6,844 nt of DNA from CAZYAK01 sp964645935 (lineage in GTDB: Bacteria; Patescibacteriota; Gracilibacteria; Peribacterales; Peribacteraceae), in assembly GCA_964645935.1 (NCBI GenBank), contig CAZYAK010000074.1, positions 1-6,844 of the forward strand, in the 5' to 3' direction. Every line of letters starts with the position of its first letter. Positions within the stretch are counted from its first letter, which is position 1. Made by a program: the position numbers and the translations under genes. Below the pieces are notes generated by a model, which was not told the origin of the DNA, did not search any database, and saw only the letters and a list, made by a program, of their open reading frames with translations. This document shows, piece after piece, positions 1 through 4,196 of this stretch.

Positions 1-1
1 G

Positions 2-187
2 GCATCGTTCAAGCCGGGCATGAGTTGGGAGAACTACGGTCCAGTGTGGCACATTGACCATTTGAGGCCATGCTCATCTTTTGACCTTTCCAACACAGAT
101 GAGCAACACAGGTGTTTTCACTTCTCAAACCTCCAACCGTTGTTTGCGCACGACAATCTCAGAAAAGCGGCGAGCGACACGGAATGA
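2..187 (+). CDS. HNH endonuclease, C-terminal fragment (5' end outside window)
   Basis: The frame is open from the window edge to TGA at 185-187 and gives 61 residues. It carries a clear HNH signature: W-H-I-D-H at fragment residues 16-20, C-F-H at 38-40, N-L-Q-P-L at 43-47 and D-N-L-R-K at 51-55. His and Asp of the WHIDH block, the Asn of NLQPL and the late Asn are the expected metal-binding and catalytic positions of phage-type HNH nucleases. The opening K-P-G-M-S-W-E-N-Y-G is also typical just before that block in this family. Such proteins nick or cut DNA and are often free-standing homing endonucleases in phages. GC is about 51% over the first 180 bases against about 67% shortly downstream, which suggests separate acquisition. 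The 3' end overlaps the minus-strand RHH gene by 70 nt. The family call is secure; whether the full gene is intact cannot be seen. Confidence 0.85.
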   Translation, partial: ASFKPGMSWENYGPVWHIDHLRPCSSFDLSNTDEQHRCFHFSNLQPLFAHDNLRKAASDTE

Positions 188-396
188 GAGGAGGCGGTCG
201 CGCGGACCATGTTCCACATGACATCGAAATCGATGGGCAGGTGGAGGTGTCCGTGATGCCGAGCCACGTAGGCGATGAGGGCATCGACCGCCCAGCGGAT
301 AATCTGGGCGTCGATGACGCCGAATTTCTCCGCCAAAGCCCTGACCTGGCGGGCCTGCGCTTCGTCCAGGCGGAGTGAGATGGGGCTCGTTTTCAT
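118..396 (-). CDS. Ribbon-helix-helix DNA-binding protein (minus strand)
   Basis: The product is 92 residues, starting at the ATG on 396-394. An ATG-initiated upstream extension exists in the same frame but would run antisense through the divergent control region and the opposing gene, so it was not used. Residues 5-10 (P-I-S-L-R-L) fit the DNA-contacting beta strand of an RHH fold, followed by D-E-A-Q-A and two helices to about residue 47. It aligns without gaps to the divergent gene at 471-662 (I-S-x-R-x-D-E-x-Q-A, later D-A and R-x-A-x-D-x-L), so the two look like paralogues. RHH proteins bind operators as dimers and are usually autorepressors, often in mobile elements. The last 23 or so codons read antisense through the HNH gene and look like a run-on tail beyond the fold. 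No strong SD precedes the start. Confidence 0.72.
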   Translation of the reverse strand: MKTSPISLRLDEAQARQVRALAEKFGVIDAQIIRWAVDALIAYVARHHGHLHLPIDFDVMWNMVRATASSHSVSLAAFLRLSCANNGWRFEK

Positions 397-470
397 AGGG
401 AACCGTCGCCGATTGTAACTTTTCTGCAATTTATTGTTGCGCGTGTCGCCTAATGATGACAAAAGGCGAC
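397..470. promoter_or_regulatory. Divergent control region between two RHH genes
   Basis: This 74-nt gap between the divergent RHH starts is sharply AT-rich at 411-440 within GC-rich DNA, as expected of a promoter region. The hexamer GTCGCC occurs at 405-410 and 445-450, and its reverse complement GGCGAC at 465-470. The last two form a perfect 7-bp inverted repeat (445-451 with 464-470). The start-to-start spacings are 40 and 20 bp, multiples of about two helical turns. A GGCGAC copy precedes each start on its own strand, abutting the ATG at 471 and 8 nt from the ATG at 396. A minus-strand TACAAT (417-412) could be a -10 box, but no good -35 box was found for either direction. Binding by the flanking RHH proteins is inferred. 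Confidence 0.5.
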
Positions 471-662
471 ATGCAGAAGACGATATCCGTCCGAATGGAC
501 GAAGAACAGGCGGAGAAGCTCGAATCACTCGGGGAACGTCTCCACAACACTGACGCGGGCGTCCTCCGCTTCGCCCTGGACCTGCTCTGGCAGACGGTGG
601 TCGAAAAGGGAGTGGTGCCGGCCGATCTGGTGAACAAGCAAGAACAGGAGGCAAGAGCGTGA
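471..662 (+). CDS. Ribbon-helix-helix DNA-binding protein (plus strand, first gene of operon)
   Basis: The product is 63 residues. ATG at 471 is preferred over the in-frame ATGs at 453 and 456 because AAAAGG at 461-466 gives an SD-like site 4 nt upstream, while 453 has none. It also places the beta strand K-T-I-S-V-R-M directly at the N terminus, as in short RHH repressors. Two helices follow (D-E-E-Q-A-E-K-L to about residue 43), then a charged tail. It resembles the divergent protein at 118-396 throughout the fold. The gene heads the plus-strand operon and overlaps the next gene by 4 nt (GTGA). A likely role is repressor of the divergent promoters, and so of the whole downstream run. The RHH fold is assigned from pattern; the operator and regulon are inferred. 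An antitoxin role is possible, but the downstream partner does not look like a known toxin. Confidence 0.75.
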   Translation: MQKTISVRMDEEQAEKLESLGERLHNTDAGVLRFALDLLWQTVVEKGVVPADLVNKQEQEARA

Positions 663-931
663 GCTTGCCGAAGAAGGCACCTACCGTGGAGGTCCAGCGT
701 CTCGAAGACGGCTACGGCGTCGAGGTGGCCTGTCATGACGGGGCCATCCTCGATCTGCAGGTGGTGGATGAGGGGCAACATGCAGGGGCCAGCACCCGGA
801 CCTGGGAGGTGCTCTGGAGCCGGGGCATGGAGGGCACGCTGCACGGGCTGAGCACGGCGGACCTCCGCAGGCTGGCGCTGAGCTTGGAGCGCATCGCGGA
901 GTGCATTGAAGCGAAGGGGGGCAAGGCGTGA
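659..931 (+). CDS. Small hypothetical protein, translationally coupled
   Basis: The product is 90 residues starting at GTG 659, which shares GTGA with the stop of the RHH gene. AGGAGG at 646-651, 7 nt upstream, strongly supports this start. I do not recognise the family. The first 50 residues look like a small beta-rich domain (V-E-V-Q-R-L-E-D-G-Y-G-V-E-V, then D-G-A-I-L-D-L-Q-V-V) and the last 30 are predicted helical (L-S-T-A-D-L-R-R-L-A-L-S-L-E-R-I). There is no signal peptide, membrane segment or Cys cluster. It overlaps the following gene by 4 nt. Strong SD, coupling and GC-rich third positions make it a real gene; its function is unknown. Tight coupling to the RHH gene raises a toxin-antitoxin possibility, but nothing in its sequence supports a toxin fold. 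Confidence 0.7.
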   Translation: MSLPKKAPTVEVQRLEDGYGVEVACHDGAILDLQVVDEGQHAGASTRTWEVLWSRGMEGTLHGLSTADLRRLALSLERIAECIEAKGGKA

Positions 932-1248
932 AGGCGGAAGGCGGAAGGCGGAAGGATGAGGCTGAGACGCTGGTGCGGTTCGAAGTCTGGGGGCCGGCGC
1001 ATGAGTGGCGCGGGTCGGGCCGGATCGATGTCATGACGGCCACGCCTGCGGAGATGACCGGCGAGGCGATCCGGCGGCTGGCGGCAGCGGGGCTGCTCTA
1101 TGCCGGGGACAAGTTCCGGGTGTGGCAACCGCAGGGCTTCAGCGCGGAGGGCACCATGGAGGCGGGCGACATGAGGCGGGTGAGTCTTTCGGCAAAAATC
1201 ACGGACAGAGACAGAGACAGAGAACAACCAACCGAACCAAGAGCATGA
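928..1248 (+). CDS. Small hypothetical protein with heptamer-repeat N terminus
   Basis: The product is 106 residues starting at GTG 928, which overlaps the preceding stop by 4 nt with a purine-rich GGGGGG run upstream as possible SD. A GGAAGGC-type array encodes residues 2-9 (K-A-E-G-G-R-R-K). The apparent globular part begins near residue 13: L-V-R-F-E-V-W-G-P, then an R-I-D-V-M-T-A-T-P strand, the helix A-E-M-T-G-E-A-I-R-R-L-A-A-A-G, and D-K-F-R-V-W-Q-P. The tail D-R-D-R-D-R-E-Q comes from a GACAGA repeat and is probably unstructured. The family is not recognised. An in-frame GTG at 973 is an alternative start that would exclude the repeat, but it has no SD. The 3' end overlaps the next gene by 4 nt (ATGA). 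Confidence 0.66.
   Translation: MKAEGGRRKDEAETLVRFEVWGPAHEWRGSGRIDVMTATPAEMTGEAIRRLAAAGLLYAGDKFRVWQPQGFSAEGTMEAGDMRRVSLSAKITDRDRDREQPTEPRA
929..956 (+). repeat. GGAAGGC heptamer array 1 (at a gene start)
   Basis: Four contiguous 7-nt units: TGAAGGC, two perfect GGAAGGC (936-949), and GGAAGGA. The array begins inside the GTGA stop/start overlap and encodes the first residues of the gene at 928. Units of 7 nt give the same cyclic peptide (K-A-E-G-G-R-R) in every forward frame. Confidence 0.85.
1204..1221 (+). repeat. GACAGA hexamer tandem repeat (3 copies)
   Basis: Three perfect in-frame GACAGA copies at the end of the gene at 928-1248 encode alternating Asp-Arg and lead into a G-poor A/C-rich stretch just upstream of ATG 1245. 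They may be a low-complexity tail, or part of the unstructured leader for the next start. Confidence 0.8.
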
Positions 1249-1673
1249 ACTGGAAACCAGCGGAATACACCAAACACCGGTCGCGCGGCACGCCGCTGAG
1301 ATACGCCGTGCGCAATAACAACCAGAAAAAAGGCGGAGGCAGCCTGGGCATGGTCATGCTGCTGAACCTGGCGGAGGCGCACAAGGGAGGGATCGACGAA
1401 GGGACCAGCATCCGCTTGGATCTCGACTTCGCAGCCGGCATGGGCCGGGTGCTGGCGATCCAGCAAGGGAGCAAGAAGGCGACGGCGAAGAACGGCAGTC
1501 TGGGGATCTCCTTCCCGTGGAATGGCGACATTGAGAGGGCCTTCCCCCGTGCGACCGACGGGCAACCGCAGACCATCGGACTCCCCATCGTGGAGATCAG
1601 CAAAGGCGAGGGCGTGGTCTTCGAACTGCCCGCAGCGGACAAGAAGGCGGAAGGCACCAAGCGGAAGGCGTGA
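1245..1673 (+). CDS. Hypothetical protein (142 aa)
   Basis: ATG 1245 overlaps the preceding stop by 4 nt (ATGA). In-frame sequence upstream as far as 1005 lies inside the previous gene and was excluded. No SD is seen; the upstream 24 nt are A/C-rich. The protein opens with the basic stretch M-N-W-K-P-A-E-Y-T-K-H-R-S-R-G, followed by a probably mixed alpha/beta domain: a hydrophobic helix L-G-M-V-M-L-L-N-L-A-E-A-H, then strands S-I-R-L-D-L-D-F, G-R-V-L-A-I-Q-Q-G, and late I-G-L-P-I-V-E-I and G-V-V-F-E-L-P. The C terminus K-K-A-E-G-T-K-R-K-A derives from a degenerate heptamer array and may not belong to the fold. The family is not recognised. Basic ends would suit a nucleic-acid-binding role, but that is a guess. 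Confidence 0.72.
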   Translation: MNWKPAEYTKHRSRGTPLRYAVRNNNQKKGGGSLGMVMLLNLAEAHKGGIDEGTSIRLDLDFAAGMGRVLAIQQGSKKATAKNGSLGISFPWNGDIERAFPRATDGQPQTIGLPIVEISKGEGVVFELPAADKKAEGTKRKA

Positions 1674-1676
1674 AGC
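1642..1676 (+). repeat. GGAAGGC heptamer array 2 (degenerate, at a gene end)
   Basis: Five units in strict 7-nt register: AGAAGGC, GGAAGGC, ACCAAGC, GGAAGGC, GTGAAGC. The array spans the last ten codons and the stop of the gene at 1245-1673. It shares unit and strand with arrays 1 and 3 and looks older because it has diverged. Confidence 0.7.
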
Positions 1677-1696
1677 AAACCTGAATCGAACAACTT

Positions 1697-2581
1697 ATGA
1701 GAACACCAAGAGCACAGGCGGTGAAGCGGGCGGAAGATTTTGCGAGAGCTTGCAAAAAGGCAGGGCTGCAGCAGGCGGGCTGCGGCATCGGCGTGCGCGA
1801 TCTGTTGCAGCAGTTGCGGCAGGGACCGCTCACCTGCGGTCGGAGCCGGGCGGGCGTCTCCATGCCGCATGCGGCGGCCATGGGACCGGCAGTCAGGGCC
1901 GGACTGGCGCGGTATCATGCGGCGGAACGGTGCTTCGTGATCTCGCCCGCCGGGGAGACCTGGCTGGATGAACTGGAGGTGCATGGGCTCGAGGGGAAGG
2001 CGGAAGGCGGAAGGCGGAAGGCGGAAGGCAAGCTGCATTGCTTTTTGCCTGGCTGCATCATTGCCTCCCTGCCGGAGATCGAGCCGCACTGGCAGGCATG
2101 GTTCTGGCTGGGGGCGCTGTTCGGGTTCGGGGCGTATTTGCTGACGCGGGTCTGGTTTAGCTATCAGGCGCTGGAGGGCGAGTTCGGGGAGGAACGGTTG
2201 AACGGCCCGCTGAATGGCGACGGTCTGCGGGAGCGGTTGCATGCGCGGGTGCTCACGGAGCTGGAGCATCGCGAGATGCTTCTGCAGTGCCACGCCTCCG
2301 CGATGTTGCATCCTTTGACGCGGGTGGACATCCGGGGAGTGCCGGTCTTGTGGGGGCTGAGCGAGGAGCAGCGCGAGCGCTTCCTGTCCTACGCCCATGG
2401 CGCGCTGGTCGAGTGGGAGGGCGGGCAATGGCGCACCTGGGTGACTGAGGACGCCGGGTTCCGGTTCATCACGTTCATCGACATCACGTCGAGGCGGGAG
2501 CCCGCCCTTGCGCCTTCGATCAAGCCCCGCAAAGAGACGGCAAAAATCATCGTGGCACGGGGGAGGGCATCGAGATCATGA
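1697..2581 (+). CDS. Winged-helix-like N domain joined by repeat linker to a membrane-anchored C domain
   Basis: The product is 294 residues. It starts at ATG 1697 after a 23-nt A/C-rich leader without SD. Residues 1-97 look like a small helical or winged-helix domain: basic N terminus, I-G-V-R-D-L-L-Q-Q-L-R-Q-G-P-L, and a late F-V-I-S-P-A-G-E-T-W-L-D-E-L, the strand-plus-helix ending common in winged helices. Residues 100-112 are encoded by five perfect GGAAGGC copies. Residues 134-153 form one convincing membrane helix (A-W-F-W-L-G-A-L-F-G-F-G-A-Y-L-L). A soluble region of about 140 residues follows, rich in E-R-L-H and W-E-G-G-Q-W, with a basic tail. No known catalytic motif was found. The split either side of the repeat suggests two originally separate coding pieces joined by the array. 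The 3' end overlaps the next gene by 4 nt. Function is unknown. Confidence 0.65.
   Translation: MRTPRAQAVKRAEDFARACKKAGLQQAGCGIGVRDLLQQLRQGPLTCGRSRAGVSMPHAAAMGPAVRAGLARYHAAERCFVISPAGETWLDELEVHGLEGKAEGGRRKAEGKLHCFLPGCIIASLPEIEPHWQAWFWLGALFGFGAYLLTRVWFSYQALEGEFGEERLNGPLNGDGLRERLHARVLTELEHREMLLQCHASAMLHPLTRVDIRGVPVLWGLSEEQRERFLSYAHGALVEWEGGQWRTWVTEDAGFRFITFIDITSRREPALAPSIKPRKETAKIIVARGRASRS
1995..2029 (+). repeat. GGAAGGC heptamer array 3 (5 perfect copies, inside a gene)
   Basis: Exactly five perfect copies (35 nt) lie between the two domains of the gene at 1697. Since 35 is not a multiple of 3, gain or loss of one unit shifts the downstream frame: one extra copy leads to a stop at 2158-2160 and one fewer to a stop at 2142-2144, both near the end of the membrane-helix coding sequence. 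Confidence 0.92.
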
Positions 2582-2874
2582 GTGCCGGGCTTTACCCCAT
2601 GAGCACCATCTGCGAGTGGCTGGGCAAGAAGCCCACGGAGATGGCACGCGTCATCGAGGAGGACGGGCTGCCGGTGATCAATGTGCCGACGCGGCAGAAG
2701 CAGGTGCAGAAGTGCTCCCTGCTCGGCTTGCACCGCTGGGTCACCAAGCGCAGCGTGAATGCCGCGATCACCGTGGACGATCTGGAGGCAGAGCTGGACC
2801 GGGCCGCCGCGAAGGTGGCCGCCCGGCTCAAGGCCAAGGCGCAACGCAAGCAGGGCAGGGAGGTGGCAGCGTGA
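2578..2874 (+). CDS. Small excisionase-like helix-turn-helix protein
   Basis: The product is 98 residues from ATG 2578, which shares ATGA with the previous stop; a purine-rich GGGGGAGGG lies about 10 nt upstream. Residues 8-52 (M-S-T-I-C-E-W-L-G-K-K, then M-A-R-V-I-E-E-D-G-L-P-V-I-N-V, then L-H-R-W-V-T-K-R) have the layout of a MerR/excisionase-type HTH with a short wing. The D-G-L-P motif is common where such proteins turn into the wing. Residues 65-95 are a charged Ala/Lys/Arg-rich helix, a possible dimerising coiled coil. Such proteins direct recombinases or act as small regulators, but no integrase is present in the window. An internal Met at 2599 is a weaker start without SD. The C-terminal E-V-A-A is produced by the shared junction cassette that initiates the next gene. 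Confidence 0.68.
   Translation: MSAGLYPMSTICEWLGKKPTEMARVIEEDGLPVINVPTRQKQVQKCSLLGLHRWVTKRSVNAAITVDDLEAELDRAAAKVAARLKAKAQRKQGREVAA
2859..2873 (+). promoter_or_regulatory. Shared SD/stop-start junction cassette, copy 1
   Basis: GGAGGTGGCAGC followed by GTGA. GGAGGT is a full anti-SD match placed 6 nt before GTG 2871, while the same bases encode the last residues (E-V-A-A) and stop of the upstream gene. Identical copies lie at 3371 and 3697. Confidence 0.88.
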
Positions 2875-3386
2875 GAGAGGAACTGGCAGACACCCGGCTG
2901 GGCTTCCGGGTGCCGATTCCGGCCGGGCTGACCGGAGCCTATCTGCTCTGCTGGAAGGCGGGGCGGGATGCGGCGGAAAAGGGCGCGGGCTGGAGGGTAG
3001 GCGGACTGACGCTCGCAGGCAAAGCCCTGCGCATCTACCGGCTCGGCTGGGTGAGCCATCATCGCGGGATGACGCTGACGTTCAGAGACCGCGAGCGGCA
3101 GGCCATCCGCGCGAGAATGCGGGCCACGTTCGGCCAGTGGCGCTATGCGGCGGGCCGCAAGGGATGCGCCGCCATGCTGGCACAAGGCGACAAAACGCGG
3201 TCCGCCATCCTGGAAGCCTTGCGCGGTGGCCCCATGCGGCTGCGCGATGTGGCCCTGGCGGTCGGGCTCACGGACGGCACGGTGCATCATCAGATCATGG
3301 CGCTGGTCCATGCGGGCATGGTGATCCGTGGGCGGGTCGGCCGATCGAGCCGGTATGAGCTGGCGCAGAAGGAGGTGGCAGCGTGA
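2871..3386 (+). CDS. Winged helix-turn-helix DNA-binding protein (171 aa)
   Basis: GTG 2871 is fixed by a perfect SD (GGAGGT, 6 nt spacer) and a 4-nt overlap with the previous stop. The C-terminal residues 106-164 form a clear winged HTH of the ArsR/MarR-like kind: K-T-R-S-A-I-L-E-A-L-R-G-G-P-M, then L-R-D-V-A-L-A-V-G-L-T-D-G-T-V-H-H-Q-I (turn and recognition helix), then L-V-H-A-G-M-V and the wing G-R-V-G-R-S-S-R-Y-E-L. The N-terminal 100 residues are a separate basic, Trp- and Arg-rich region (G-A-Y-L-L-C-W-K-A-G-R, then Y-R-L-G-W-V-S-H-H-R-G) that I do not recognise. There are no metal-site cysteines of the ArsR kind. It is probably a transcription factor or DNA-replication accessory factor of the element. 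The C terminus again ends E-V-A-A because of the shared junction cassette. Confidence 0.75.
   Translation: MREELADTRLGFRVPIPAGLTGAYLLCWKAGRDAAEKGAGWRVGGLTLAGKALRIYRLGWVSHHRGMTLTFRDRERQAIRARMRATFGQWRYAAGRKGCAAMLAQGDKTRSAILEALRGGPMRLRDVALAVGLTDGTVHHQIMALVHAGMVIRGRVGRSSRYELAQKEVAA
3371..3385 (+). promoter_or_regulatory. Shared SD/stop-start junction cassette, copy 2
   Basis: An identical GGAGGTGGCAGC followed by GTGA: full SD 6 nt before GTG 3383, overlapping the end of the winged-HTH gene, which therefore ends in E-V-A-A. Confidence 0.88.
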
Positions 3387-3712
3387 AGGTCGCCGTCATC
3401 ATCAAGCGCGGGCATGGCGCGCAGGACGAGGGCACGCACCGCGTGGAGGCGGCCTCGACGCTGGAAGCGCTGAAGGGCGTGCTCGGGGCCATCGAGCTGG
3501 GGAAGAAGTGGAAGCCCGGCAGCTACATCTCGTGCGTGGCCTTCGTGCTGAACGATGCCGCCGAGGGAACGGATCTTGAATTTCGGAGTCCGGCTGCGCA
3601 AGCGGGGACCACACCGGAAACGCCCACCGCAACCGCTGACACTTTGACTTGCTTGAGTGGGCCTGCGGTGGGCGACACCCTTTTCAGCAGCAGCGAGGAG
3701 GTGGCAGCATGA
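3383..3712 (+). CDS. Small hypothetical protein with apparent appended tail
   Basis: The product is 109 residues from GTG 3383, with perfect SD and a GTGA overlap with the previous gene. Residues 1-60 look like a compact alpha/beta unit: the strand M-K-V-A-V-I-I-K-R-G, the helix S-T-L-E-A-L-K-G-V-L-G-A-I-E-L-G-K-K-W, and a second strand Y-I-S-C-V-A-F-V-L-N-D. From about residue 63 the sequence changes to Thr/Pro/Ser-rich low complexity, and the DNA there (3621-3674) holds an 11-bp inverted repeat. The tail may be an insertion of non-coding repeat DNA that stayed open. The family is not recognised. The protein ends E-E-V-A-A, encoded by the third copy of the junction cassette. Confidence 0.66.
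   Translation: MKVAVIIKRGHGAQDEGTHRVEAASTLEALKGVLGAIELGKKWKPGSYISCVAFVLNDAAEGTDLEFRSPAAQAGTTPETPTATADTLTCLSGPAVGDTLFSSSEEVAA
3621..3674. repeat. 11-bp perfect inverted repeat within a gene
   Basis: CGCCCACCGCA at 3621-3631 pairs perfectly with TGCGGTGGGCG at 3664-3674 across a 32-nt loop of lower GC. It lies in the low-complexity tail of the gene at 3383-3712. It may be a REP-like element or a relic of a small insertion; no flanking target duplication was found. There is no U-run after the right arm, so it is not called a terminator. Confidence 0.7.
3697..3711 (+). promoter_or_regulatory. Shared SD/stop-start junction cassette, copy 3
   Basis: The third identical GGAGGTGGCAGC, here followed by ATGA instead of GTGA. 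It sits 6 nt before ATG 3709 and encodes the E-V-A-A end of the upstream gene. Confidence 0.88.
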
Positions 3713-3915
3713 GCGGGACCACGGAGGAAGGCAGCGAGGCTGAGTCGGAGACGATGACGCATCACGTCATCGTGACGGCCATCGTGCGCGGGGAGCACGT
3801 CGTGCTGAGCCGGTGGGAGATGGAGCAGGAGCCTGCGCTCAAGAGCGCGGCGCAACTGGCGCTCTCCAAAGCCCTGGTGCTGCGGCTGGCGAAGCACCTA
3901 AACCGGGAAGGCTGA
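3709..3915 (+). CDS. Small hypothetical protein (68 aa)
   Basis: ATG 3709 is fixed by the perfect SD and the ATGA overlap; in-frame sequence upstream to 3649 belongs to the previous gene's DNA. The N-terminal 15 residues are acidic and Ser/Thr-rich. Then comes a strand H-H-V-I-V-T-A-I-V-R-G and a helical end W-E-M-E-Q-E-P-A-L-K-S-A-A-Q-L-A-L-S-K-A-L-V-L-R-L-A-K-H-L. The family is not recognised. It is the last gene of the cassette-linked trio and is followed by a 27-nt A/C-rich gap. Coding status rests on the strong start signal, codon bias and operon position. Confidence 0.68.
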   Translation: MSGTTEEGSEAESETMTHHVIVTAIVRGEHVVLSRWEMEQEPALKSAAQLALSKALVLRLAKHLNREG

Positions 3916-3924
3916 GAAACAAGG

Positions 3925-3942
3925 CATCGAACAGACAAAGCC
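3925..3942 (+). promoter_or_regulatory. SD-less A/C-rich translation leader, copy 1
   Basis: CATCGAACAGACAAAGCC sits immediately before ATG 3943. It differs at only two positions from the 18-mer immediately before ATG 5008. It contains no SD match, so initiation probably relies on an unstructured A-rich leader. Confidence 0.6.
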
Positions 3943-4191
3943 ATGGAGACAACCGTCCAGACACAACTTGGAGAGCATCTTGATGCTCTGGAGAAGGACA
4001 TTCGCGATCTGCGGGCCAAGCTGCTGCCCCTGCCACCGTCGAAACTGGTGTGGAACCTGGGCACGCTTTGCCGCCTGACCGGGAGCCGGTTCATCGCGCT
4101 GACCAAGGATCTGGAAGACATGGAGCGCGATGCCGCGCTGAACCCACCGTCCGCGCCGTTTGCGGAACCGCAGGACCTCTTTCGCGCCTGA
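3943..4191 (+). CDS. Small coiled-coil protein (82 aa)
   Basis: ATG 3943 follows a 27-nt gap and the A/C-rich leader; no SD is present. Residues 8-28 (Q-L-G-E-H-L-D-A-L-E-K-D-I-R-D-L-R-A-K-L-L) have heptad-spaced hydrophobics typical of a coiled coil. Residues 35-65 (V-W-N-L-G-T-L-C-R-L-T-G-S-R-F-I-A-L-T-K-D-L-E-D-M-E) form a second helical segment that could resemble a short HTH. The end is Pro-rich and disordered. The family is not recognised. Only 5 nt separate its stop from the next start, so the two are probably co-translated. It may be a small oligomerising partner of the HTH protein encoded next. Confidence 0.66.
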   Translation: METTVQTQLGEHLDALEKDIRDLRAKLLPLPPSKLVWNLGTLCRLTGSRFIALTKDLEDMERDAALNPPSAPFAEPQDLFRA

Positions 4192-4196
4192 ACCAT

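Noticed and set aside
7..20. GTTCAAGCC resembling a tRNA T-arm
   Set aside because: No acceptor or anticodon arms can be built around it, and the bases encode the F-K-P-G-M stretch of the HNH protein.
397..654. N-terminal extension of the minus-strand RHH protein up to 654
   Set aside because: It would run through the divergent control region and antisense to the plus-strand RHH gene. The extension is low-complexity Arg/Pro/Ser and lacks any fold, whereas ATG at 396 places the RHH beta strand at the N terminus.
471..931. Toxin-antitoxin pair (RHH antitoxin plus downstream toxin)
   Set aside because: The 4-nt coupling fits, but the 90-residue second protein shows no RelE/ParE, MazF, PIN or other toxin signature that I can see, so the call is not supported.
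929..2029. CRISPR-like repeats
   Set aside because: The 7-nt units are directly contiguous with no spacers, and no cas genes are present; these are simple tandem arrays.
1199..2428. 409-codon open frame on the minus strand
   Set aside because: It lies antisense to four coupled plus-strand genes that have proper starts and overlaps. Its Pro/Arg/Leu-rich composition, including F-R-L-P-P-S-A-F-R-L, is the reverse reading of the heptamer array and GC-rich codons.
2493..2506. GGCGGG-AG-CCCGCC palindrome as a terminator
   Set aside because: It lies inside the gene at 1697-2581, has no U-run and is followed by tightly coupled genes; chance palindromes are expected at this GC.
2592..3311. 239-codon open frame on the minus strand
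   Set aside because: It is antisense to the HTH and winged-HTH genes, which have perfect SDs and recognisable folds. It shows no domain and is explained by high GC.
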